NCBI GenBank assembly: GCA_030537135.1
Contig: JAUNOP010000026.1
Coordinates: 1 to 38,356 of the forward strand
DNA: 38,356 nucleotides
Reading direction: 5' to 3'
Source of the DNA: Eubacteriales bacterium
GTDB taxonomy: Bacteria; Bacillota; Clostridia; Lachnospirales; Lachnospiraceae
The stretch's first letter is position 1, and the number at the start of each line of letters is the position of its first letter. The position numbers and the translations under genes are program-made. Shown piece by piece: positions 31,888 to 38,356 of the stretch. Under the pieces are notes generated by a model. The model ran no database searches, was not told where the DNA came from, and saw only the letters and a program-made list of their open reading frames with translations.

Positions 31888-33015
31888 CTACTTGAAGGCA
31901 AATGGAACAAAGCTGTCTTCTGAATCCTGGTGCAGCTTTCTATATTCCAGGGGAGACATTTTATAAGTGCTTCTGAAAACTCTGGAAAAATGGTCGGCAG
32001 AATTGTATCCGATTTGTTCTGCAATCTCTCCGACCTTCAGGTTCGTGTTGACAAGAAAATCTGTAGCGTCAGCAAGACGCAGACGTTTAATCAGCTCTGT
32101 AAAGGTAAAGCCTGTGTTCTGCTTAATCAGGGTACACAGATGAGGCTCGCTGTAGTGAAAAAGATTTGCAAGCGCAGAGAGGGTCAGGGTCTGGTAGTTA
32201 TGCTGAATATACTGAAGAACAAGAGAAAAATCGGTTCCAAGCTGGTAATTGTAAAACTGGATAGTCTGACTGTAATTGCGCAGCACAGTGGAAAAGAAGA
32301 GATTCACATAGCTGATGCAGCAGCTGTTTCCATACATGTCTCTTCTGCTGGATTCTATCATCATATTTCTGATATACCGCTTCAAAAGTCCATGTTCCTT
32401 TGTGAAAAACAAAAGATAATTCGAGTGTTCATTGCCCTTAAGGATTGTCCGGAAAAAATAGGACAGCAGATCCTTGCGGGACATGAGCGAGAAAAAGGTG
32501 GTGTCAAAGGTACTCTGCCTGATACAGATGGTAAAGACCGTGGATTCATCTTCTATCAGAAAATCATGGTTTGAGGAGGGCGCAATAATACAAAGCTCTC
32601 CCTGTCTCATAATGCGCATTTCTTTTTCAAAAATAAATTTTCCCTGTCCCTTAAATACAAAATTGATTTCAAAATAGTTATGCTTGTGAAGCTGAGGGCG
32701 CGTATATCTTGGATGGCGGATGACAAAAACATCCTTGGTATTTGGTATCATATCGCTTTCCCTTACATTGGAGCTGTATTTGGCGCCGATATATGGGGTG
32801 AGACACAGAGGAAGAGAGTCTACAACCTGATCAAATTCCTCGTCGCTCATATTATCATAGTCGTCAGAAAGCTCAGGAAAAGAAATATTTTGCTGAAGAA
32901 GACCTTTTCTATATAAATACTCGCTCATTTCCGGAAACTGCATACGGCTTCCGGTACGTTCATAATAGGCTTTCATATTGCGCTGAAATTCACCGTAGGT
33001 TAAATAATATGCCAT
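31888..33015 (-). CDS. AraC-family transcriptional regulator with cupin sensor, 375 aa
   Basis: The N-terminal part has a cupin-like sensor region (HKHNYFEINFVFKGQGKFIF, then GELCIIAPSSNHDF), the usual ligand-binding fold of sugar-responsive AraC proteins. The C-terminal 100 residues hold two helix-turn-helix motifs: LTLSALANLFHYSEPHLCTL and NLKVGEIAEQIGYNSADHFS, ending FRSTYKMSPLEYRK. AGGAG lies 8 nt before the start at 33015; the frame is open to 33090. It sits in the middle of the glycosidase cluster on the opposite strand and is the only regulator there, so it probably activates both flanking sets in response to an imported sugar. Confidence 0.93.
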   Translation of the reverse strand: MAYYLTYGEFQRNMKAYYERTGSRMQFPEMSEYLYRKGLLQQNISFPELSDDYDNMSDEEFDQVVDSLPLCLTPYIGAKYSSNVRESDMIPNTKDVFVIRHPRYTRPQLHKHNYFEINFVFKGQGKFIFEKEMRIMRQGELCIIAPSSNHDFLIEDESTVFTICIRQSTFDTTFFSLMSRKDLLSYFFRTILKGNEHSNYLLFFTKEHGLLKRYIRNMMIESSRRDMYGNSCCISYVNLFFSTVLRNYSQTIQFYNYQLGTDFSLVLQYIQHNYQTLTLSALANLFHYSEPHLCTLIKQNTGFTFTELIKRLRLADATDFLVNTNLKVGEIAEQIGYNSADHFSRVFRSTYKMSPLEYRKLHQDSEDSFVPFAFK

Positions 33016-33040
33016 AAAACATTCTCCTGTATATGCTTGA

Positions 33041-33139
33041 CCAACATCATCATATGATACTAAGGTCAAAAAGGCAGGAATCCGATGCAAGCTTACTTAC
33101 AAGAGGATTTTTGACCTTGGAACCCCAACATCATCATAT
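33041..33139. promoter_or_regulatory. Paired direct repeat and inverted repeat upstream of the AraC gene
   Basis: CCAACATCATCATAT occurs at 33041-33055 and 33125-33139, 84 bp apart. Between them lie the perfect inverted arms AAGGTCAAAAA (33062-33072) and TTTTTGACCTT (33108-33118). The block starts 26 bp upstream of the regulator's start codon. Long identical direct repeats are how AraC-family operators usually look. The rest of the 527-bp gap holds a palindrome (ATACCC-ATG-GGGTAT, 33225-33239) and a dispersed repeat. Confidence 0.6.
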
Positions 33140-33289
33140 TTTCCAGTATAACAAAGATGAGGCGGCAAAACAAGGTGAAAATTCTGATTTTCCATCAGGC
33201 AGGCTTATGAGAAGCTGCGACAGCATACCCATGGGGTATCCCGTAATACTGCTCCCTGGAGCGGGCGCTGCGCGGCAAGGTATACGGTT

Positions 33290-33348
33290 ATGAGCAAGCA
33301 GAGAAGCGGATATTGTACTCTGTGGATATTGCGAACATCCGCTTGACG
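33290..33348 (+). repeat. Dispersed AGCGAAGCGGA repeat, copy 3
   Basis: TATGAGCAAGCAGAGAAGCG opens the element and ATTGCGAACATCCGCTTGAC closes it. It has the same layout and insert length as copy 2, with perfect AAGCGGA/TCCGCTT arms. GC-rich flanks (CTGCGCGGCAAGG before, GCGCTTTGCCGG after) may extend the fold. Confidence 0.75.
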
Positions 33349-33432
33349 GCGCTTTGCCGGAGCTTCTCTGTCATAGGCGCAAAACACTCCGCAGATAAAA
33401 ATGCTTGTGAAAATATGTCGGATAGTAAAAAA

Positions 33433-33480
33433 AATACTACATGGAGTATTTAGCTCCCATGGATTAAAATAATATCATGG
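33433..33480 (+). promoter_or_regulatory. Candidate control region of the second GH78 gene
   Basis: AATACT (33433-33438) and AGTATT (33445-33450) form an inverted repeat. TAAAAT (33465-33470) is a candidate -10 with only a poor -35 (TGGAGT). AATATCATGG (33471-33480) recurs upstream of the first GH78 gene. This suggests an activator-dependent promoter; none of it is firm. Confidence 0.35.
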
Positions 33481-33542
33481 AAAAATGATTGCGAAGTATT
33501 GAAGAGAAAATTCTAAAGGAGTATTCTAAAAAGGAGAAAACC

Positions 33543-36335
33543 ATGAGAATTATTAACGTCAGAATGAATGGAATTGAAAATCCGGTTGGCTTTGCCTATG
33601 AAAAACTGAGCTGCTCCTGGAATGTGTGCGGCGCAGAAAGCAAGAAACAGAAATATGCCCGGATTGAGGTCAGCGAGAGTGCGGATTTTTCAAAGCCTGT
33701 GTATGTGAAGGAAGGGGAAAACCTCTGCCAGAGCGGAGAGAGTCTGGAAATAGACTTAAAGCCCCGTACAGTCTATTACTATCGTGTTACCGTGATCGGA
33801 GACAAGGGAGAAGAGGCCAAGAGCGAGACTGCTTTTTTTGAGACTGGAAAAATGCAGGAGCAATGGCAGGCGCAGTGGATCGCTCCTGTAAAGGAGGATG
33901 ATTTCCATCCGGTACTCAGGAAATCCTTTTCTGTAAAGAACGGGGTAAAGAGAGCGCGCCTGTATGTGTGCGGCGTGGGTCTTTTTGAGGCATGGATGAA
34001 CGGCAAAAAGCTTGGAGAGGAGTACCTGACTCCTTATCTAAATCATTATGAGACAAACATGCAGGTGATAACCTTAAAAGCAGAGGCGCTTCTCAGCGAT
34101 AATAAAAATACGCTGGAAATTTTCCTTGGAAAAGGCTGGTATATGGGCGTGTTTGGCCTTGACCTTCAGCCGAATCATTTTGGAGACCGCATGGCTGCGA
34201 TCGCAGAGCTTCATGTAGAATATGAGGACGGAACAGAGGATATTGTTGCAACAGACGATACCTGGAAATACTGCGGTTCTGATGTGGAGGAATCGGGCAT
34301 TTATTTTGGAGAGATTCTGAACCGCTGCCTGTGGAAGGACAGGAAGAATCCTCTGAAGCCGGTGGAGGTTCTTGAAAACCCGCAGTTCTGCGAGGGTACC
34401 AGAAATCTGGATAAGAGTCATCTGACAGACAGAATCAGTCTTCCGGTGCTTGCCATGGAGGAGCTTGAGGTTCAAGAGGTTATTCACACGCCAAAGGGAG
34501 AGACTGTGCTTGACATGGGTCAGAACTTTGCGGGCTTTGTGGAATTTGAAGCAGAGCTTTTGCCTGGAACAAGGGTGGTTTTGGACTTTGGAGAAATCCT
34601 TCAGGAGGGCAATTTCTATAATGGAAATTACAGGGACGCACAGTCTCAGTTTGTATATGTTTCAGATGGAAGAAAGGAAACAGTTCGGCCGCATTTTACC
34701 TTCTTTGGCTTCCGTTATGTGCGTGTGCAGGGCTGGCCAGGAGAACTGCGTAAGGACGATTTCAGAGGCAGGGCTCTGTACTCGGACATTTCCCGCACCG
34801 GCTATATTCATACCTGTGATAAGAGGGTGAATCGCCTGTATGAGAACACTGTATGGGGACTCAAATCCAATTTTATTGATATGCCGACAGACTGTCCGCA
34901 GAGAAGCGAGCGGCTGGGCTGGACAGGAGACGCTCAGGTATTTGCGCCTACAGCAAGCTATCATATGGATACCAGAGCATTTTTCCATAAATTTATCAAG
35001 GACCTGCGCGATGAGCAGAAAATGATTGACGGAGCGGTTCCAAACTTTCTTCCAAACTTTGGACACCCCAGGGACGCAGGAAGTGTATGGGGAGACATTG
35101 CGACTCTTCTTCCGAATACGCTGTATACCTATTATGGAGATCTTGCAGAGATGGAATTTTGCTATCCTCTCATGAAGGACTGGGTGGATTATATTGACCG
35201 CGAGGATGCTGCAAGAGGAGAGAGGCAATACCTCTACAACTTTGGAGATACCTTTGGCGACTGGCTGGCTCTGGACGGACCTACGCCTACCAGCTTTAAA
35301 GGAAGCACAGATGATTTCTATGTGTCTTCTATGTACTACTATAATTCTATCCAGATTGTTCAGAAAATGGCAGAGCGTCTTGGAAAGGCAGAGGATGCCG
35401 CTCACTATATGGAGCTTGGAGCAAAGGTAAAGCAGGCTATCCTAAATGAGTACTTTACTCCGAACGGAAGACTCTCCATTGATACGCAGGCAGCCTATGT
35501 GATTGCCCTGAAGTTTGGAATTTACCTGGACAAGGAGAGAATTATCCGGCAGTTCAGAACCCGTCTTCAGAGAGATATGTATCAGATAAAGTGCGGCTTT
35601 GTCGGAGCTCCTCTTCTGTGTACAGTTCTTGCAGAGGCAGGGGAATATGAGCTTGCCTATGACTTTCTTCTCAAGGAAGGCTTTCCGGGCTGGCTCTACA
35701 GCGTGGATTTGGGAGCTACTACTATCTGGGAGAGATGGAACTCTGTTATGCCGGACGGCTCTATAAGCGGCACAGGCATGAACTCTCTGAACCATTATGC
35801 CTATGGCTCTGTCATGGAATTTGTCTATGCCTATGCGGCAGGCATCCGTCCGCTGGAACCTGGCTTTAAGAAGGCTGTGATTGCACCGAACCCTGATATT
35901 CGTCTCAGGAAAATCGACTGTACCTATCAGTCTGTAAACGGTGCTTATGTAAGCAACTGGGAAATCTGTAAGGACGGCAGAATCAAGGCTCATGTTGAAA
36001 TCCCATTTAACTGCGAAGCACAGGTAAGCCTTCCGGGATATGTACACAAGACCATGACTCTGACAGCAGGAAGCTATGATTTTGACTACATACCAGAGAG
36101 GGATTTCCGCAGGCCATACACTAAAAATACCACGCTTGCCAGAATCTCCAAAGACAGAGCGGCAATGGAGATTTTGGGAAAATATACTCCTGTACTGGCG
36201 GGAATTGCAGCGTCAAAGGACCCGGAGATGGGAGCTAATTCTCTGGAGGATATGCTTGGAAAGGGCTTCCTTCCATTTGACCCTGCAGAGCTTAGAAAAG
36301 CAATTGCGGAAATTGAAAATCTGACGGTTTTATAA
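33543..36335 (+). CDS. GH78 alpha-L-rhamnosidase with C-terminal extension, 930 aa
   Basis: The layout is the same as for the GH78 enzyme at 22930. The N-terminal domain contains RARLYVCGVGLFEAWMNGKK and the catalytic barrel DCPQRSERLGWTGDAQ, with E456 as likely general acid and D463 nearby. ATTIWERWNS gives E730 as likely general base, and GMNSLNHYAYGS is present. Residues about 845-930 are extra compared with the paralogue and are helical (RISKDRAAMEILGKYTPVLA, then SLEDMLGKGFLPFDPAELRK). There is no signal peptide. The start ATG 33543 follows AAGGAG; an upstream frame from 33489 is unsupported. The two paralogues differ enough to suggest different linkages or aglycones. Confidence 0.95.
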   Translation: MRIINVRMNGIENPVGFAYEKLSCSWNVCGAESKKQKYARIEVSESADFSKPVYVKEGENLCQSGESLEIDLKPRTVYYYRVTVIGDKGEEAKSETAFFETGKMQEQWQAQWIAPVKEDDFHPVLRKSFSVKNGVKRARLYVCGVGLFEAWMNGKKLGEEYLTPYLNHYETNMQVITLKAEALLSDNKNTLEIFLGKGWYMGVFGLDLQPNHFGDRMAAIAELHVEYEDGTEDIVATDDTWKYCGSDVEESGIYFGEILNRCLWKDRKNPLKPVEVLENPQFCEGTRNLDKSHLTDRISLPVLAMEELEVQEVIHTPKGETVLDMGQNFAGFVEFEAELLPGTRVVLDFGEILQEGNFYNGNYRDAQSQFVYVSDGRKETVRPHFTFFGFRYVRVQGWPGELRKDDFRGRALYSDISRTGYIHTCDKRVNRLYENTVWGLKSNFIDMPTDCPQRSERLGWTGDAQVFAPTASYHMDTRAFFHKFIKDLRDEQKMIDGAVPNFLPNFGHPRDAGSVWGDIATLLPNTLYTYYGDLAEMEFCYPLMKDWVDYIDREDAARGERQYLYNFGDTFGDWLALDGPTPTSFKGSTDDFYVSSMYYYNSIQIVQKMAERLGKAEDAAHYMELGAKVKQAILNEYFTPNGRLSIDTQAAYVIALKFGIYLDKERIIRQFRTRLQRDMYQIKCGFVGAPLLCTVLAEAGEYELAYDFLLKEGFPGWLYSVDLGATTIWERWNSVMPDGSISGTGMNSLNHYAYGSVMEFVYAYAAGIRPLEPGFKKAVIAPNPDIRLRKIDCTYQSVNGAYVSNWEICKDGRIKAHVEIPFNCEAQVSLPGYVHKTMTLTAGSYDFDYIPERDFRRPYTKNTTLARISKDRAAMEILGKYTPVLAGIAASKDPEMGANSLEDMLGKGFLPFDPAELRKAIAEIENLTVL

Positions 36336-36392
36336 TTTTTCAAGGCAGTGAACAGTAAGGTTTTATGATATGAGGGAAAGGATAAAAAGAAA

Positions 36393-38102
36393 ATGATAGA
36401 TTTAAAGGCAAATCCGTTTTATCTGGATGATGAAAAAATAGCCTGGGTTCAGGATACGCTGGCGTCCATGACAGAGGAAGAGAAGATAGGCCAGATGTTC
36501 TGCCCGATAGGAGGAAATGTTGAGGAGAGCTATCTGAAAGGCTTTATGGAGGAGTTCAAGCCTGGAGCCATGCTTTACCGCCCGATGCCGTCGGCACAGA
36601 TTCAGAAAACGCATCGTTTTCTGCAGGAGCAGTCCAGAATTCCCATGCTGTTTGCGGCAAATCTGGAATCAGGGGGAAATGGAATCTGCTCAGACGGTAC
36701 TTATTATGCAAGACCTATGGAGGCGGCTGCCTCTGACAACCCGGTAAGTGCATACCGTCTGGGAGCTGTTGCAGGAAAGGAGGCGCAGGCTGTGGGATGC
36801 AACTGGGCGTTTGCACCCATCTGCGATCTGGATCTGAACCACAGAAACCCGATTACCAATGTGCGTACCTATGGAAGCTGCAAGGAAAGAGTTATCCGAT
36901 TTGTAAAAGAGCAGATGAGAGGCTTGTCTGAGTATGGAGTGGCCTGCGCTGTAAAGCATTTTCCAGGAGACGGCGTGGATGAACGGGATCAGCACCTTCT
37001 GTCCTCAGTAAACAGCCTTTCTGTGGAGGAATGGGATAAGTCCTATGGTGAGATTTGGAAGGAGGTTGTTGATGCGGGGGCTTTGTCTGTTATGGTGGGA
37101 CATATTCTTCAGCCTGCATACAGCAAATTTCTGAACCCGGATCTAAGGGATGAGGACATTCTTCCGGCAACTCTCTCAAAAGAGCTTCTCCAGGGGCTTC
37201 TTCGCGGAAAGCTTGGCTTTAATGGAATGATTGTGACAGACGCTACGCCTATGCTGGGCTTTAATGCAGCCATGCCGAGAAGAAAAGCGATTGCAGCGGC
37301 GATTGCTGCTGGCTGTGATATGATTTTGTTTAATAAGGATATCCGAGAGGATTATCAGGCAGTGCGCGATGCACTTGCAGATGGTACTTTGACAAGAGAA
37401 AGGATGAATGAGGCAGTTACCAGGATTCTTGCCATGAAGGCGGCCATGGGACTTCCAGATGCACAGAAGAGCAAAAAGCTGGTTCCGTCTGAGGAGGCGC
37501 TCTCCTGCGTGGCGTGTGAAGAACACAAGAAATGGGCTGCTCAGTGTGCAGATGAGAGCGTGACTCTGGTAAAGGATACGCAGAAGCTGCTTCCAATCTC
37601 TCCGAAGAAGTATAAGAGAATTCGTCTGTATCTCCTTGAAGACCGCGTGGGAGGCGGATTTAAGGATGGAGAGGGGGCTCTGGGAAGTGTAAAGACGCGC
37701 CTTGAAAAGGAAGGCTTTGAGGTGTCGTTATTTGACTACTCCAAGCTGGACTTCTATGAGATGTTTGAGGGTGGCGTCGCAGACATTAAGAGCAAATTTG
37801 ACCTGGCAATTTATGTGGCTTGTATTGATACGGCGAGCAATCAGTCTGTACGCAGAATCGACTGGGTACATCTGATGGCAGCAGATGCACCGTGGTTTGT
37901 TCACGATGTTCCGACCATTTTTATCTCTGTTGCCAATCCATATCATCTTATGGATGCGCCGATGATTAAAACCTTTATCAACGCTTATACGCCGAGCGAT
38001 GAGGTGATTGAAAAGGTGATTGATAAGATTATGGGAAGGTCAGAATTCAAGGGCATAAGCCCGGTGGATCCGTTCTGCGGCGTGTGGGGAGCCCAGTTTT
38101 AA
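36393..38102 (+). CDS. GH3 enzyme of the NagZ-like branch, 569 aa
   Basis: The N-terminal barrel carries the family 3 sugar-holding motif in the NagZ-like form, KHFPGDGVDERDQH at K188-H200. The second His of the usual KHFPGHG is replaced by Asp (D193), while H200, at the position of the NagZ acid/base His, is kept. The likely nucleophile is D283 in MIVTDATPMLG. A second alpha/beta domain follows (LPISPKKYKRIRLYLLEDRV onward) and the protein ends without an Fn3-like domain. NagZ relatives remove beta-N-acetylhexosamine, but the company of rhamnosidases makes another sugar possible. AAAGG precedes ATG 36393 at a rather long distance. It is probably co-transcribed with GH78, 57 bp upstream. Confidence 0.88.
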   Translation: MIDLKANPFYLDDEKIAWVQDTLASMTEEEKIGQMFCPIGGNVEESYLKGFMEEFKPGAMLYRPMPSAQIQKTHRFLQEQSRIPMLFAANLESGGNGICSDGTYYARPMEAAASDNPVSAYRLGAVAGKEAQAVGCNWAFAPICDLDLNHRNPITNVRTYGSCKERVIRFVKEQMRGLSEYGVACAVKHFPGDGVDERDQHLLSSVNSLSVEEWDKSYGEIWKEVVDAGALSVMVGHILQPAYSKFLNPDLRDEDILPATLSKELLQGLLRGKLGFNGMIVTDATPMLGFNAAMPRRKAIAAAIAAGCDMILFNKDIREDYQAVRDALADGTLTRERMNEAVTRILAMKAAMGLPDAQKSKKLVPSEEALSCVACEEHKKWAAQCADESVTLVKDTQKLLPISPKKYKRIRLYLLEDRVGGGFKDGEGALGSVKTRLEKEGFEVSLFDYSKLDFYEMFEGGVADIKSKFDLAIYVACIDTASNQSVRRIDWVHLMAADAPWFVHDVPTIFISVANPYHLMDAPMIKTFINAYTPSDEVIEKVIDKIMGRSEFKGISPVDPFCGVWGAQF

Positions 38103-38103
38103 C

Positions 38104-38142
38104 GTATGAAGCAGCGAAGCGGATTGCGAATTTCCGCTTGAC
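38104..38142 (+). repeat. Dispersed AGCGAAGCGGA repeat, copy 4 (short form)
   Basis: GTATGAAGCAGCGAAGCGGA is followed directly by TTGCGAATTTCCGCTTGACG. The insert seen in copies 2 and 3 is missing, so AAGCGGA/TCCGCTT close a 9-nt loop. It begins right after the GH3 stop codon. Confidence 0.75.
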
Positions 38143-38265
38143 GGGCCTTGCGCGGCAGACATGATGTTCGGATGAGAAAATAAAAAATAGCCTGGACGTT
38201 AGCTTTGCGTTCACAAAACAGTATCACTGAAAATGAACACGGTCGTTAATGGGCTGGTAGAAACC

Positions 38266-38306
38266 AAAACACTCTGTTGTGAATCACAACAGAGTGTTTT
38301 ATTTTT
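38266..38306 (+). terminator. Strong intrinsic terminator
   Basis: AAAACACTCTGTTGTG (38266-38281) and CACAACAGAGTGTTTT (38285-38300) form a perfect 16-bp stem with a 3-nt loop, followed by ATTTTT. It ends the glycosidase transcript and appears to be the insertion target of the intron that follows. Confidence 0.9.
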
Positions 38307-38308
38307 AT

Positions 38309-38356
38309 GTGCGCCCGGCGGGCGCACGTTCTAAAGGGTGAAAGTCCCTGACCCGC
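38309..38356 (+). mobile_element. 5' end of a group II intron, cut by the window edge
   Basis: GTGCGCCC at 38309 fits the GUGYG 5' end of bacterial group II introns. It pairs with GGGCGCAC to form a first hairpin, then continues GTTCTAAAGGGTGAAAGTCC, a familiar domain I start. Its position directly after a terminator stem and T-run is the known habit of class C introns. The reverse transcriptase and 3' end lie outside the window. Confidence 0.75.

Overview
The window looks like chromosome of a Gram-positive gut Clostridium relative, most likely Lachnospiraceae. The evidence is strong AGGAGG-type ribosome binding sites, moderate GC, no outer-membrane genes, a Gram-positive Tad pilus locus with an Flp1-type pilin, DUF5702 and DUF6382-FHA proteins, a DUF4367/DUF6147 pair, and a large set of intracellular plant-glycan hydrolases. 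The lineage is inferred from family recognition, not from a marker gene.

Layout. (1) 1-3.25 kb: a small hypothetical protein and a lipoprotein built of four similar beta-rich repeats (+), then a short amidohydrolase and an SGNH hydrolase (-). (2) 3.4-14.2 kb: a Tad/type IVc pilus operon behind a clear promoter (TGGACA-N17-TATAAT) and a hairpin followed by a T-rich run in its leader. Gene order is prepilin peptidase, TadZ-like ATPase, TadA ATPase, TadB, TadC, Flp1 pilin, DUF5702 protein, TadE-like protein with a duplicated Cys/His module, a second prepilin peptidase, a second TadE-like protein, DUF6382-FHA protein and rhomboid protease. The first nine junctions to the FHA gene are mostly overlapping or tight; the rhomboid gene is 156 bp further on. 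(3) 14.1-18.9 kb: an orphan cytosolic histidine kinase (-), HIT protein, ECF-like sigma factor, a convergent MurG gene, then a DUF4367 membrane protein (candidate anti-sigma) and a secreted DUF6147 protein. (4) 18.9-22.9 kb: an 875-bp stretch without a recognisable gene, an AbrB-RelE toxin-antitoxin module, a beta-CASP metallo-beta-lactamase RNase-like protein, and several short repeats. (5) 22.9-38.1 kb: a glycosidase cluster: GH78 rhamnosidase, GH2, GH3, GH43, AraC regulator (-), second GH78, and an NagZ-like GH3. None of these enzymes shows a signal peptide and no transporter is present, so they probably work in the cytosol on imported rhamnose-containing oligosaccharides or plant glycosides. 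(6) The window ends in a strong terminator followed directly by what looks like the 5' end of a group II intron.

Short repeats are the least conventional feature. A family with an AGCGAAGCGGA...TCCGCTTGAC core occurs at four places on the + strand (about 3.57, 25.5, 33.3 and 38.1 kb). A second family of about 60 bp occurs inside the tad operon (9.9 kb) and as a tandem pair on the other strand near the toxin-antitoxin module (20.6 kb). There are also a 35-bp tandem repeat (16.05 kb) and a 68-bp tandem repeat (22.6 kb). All similarity and repeat calls were made by eye.
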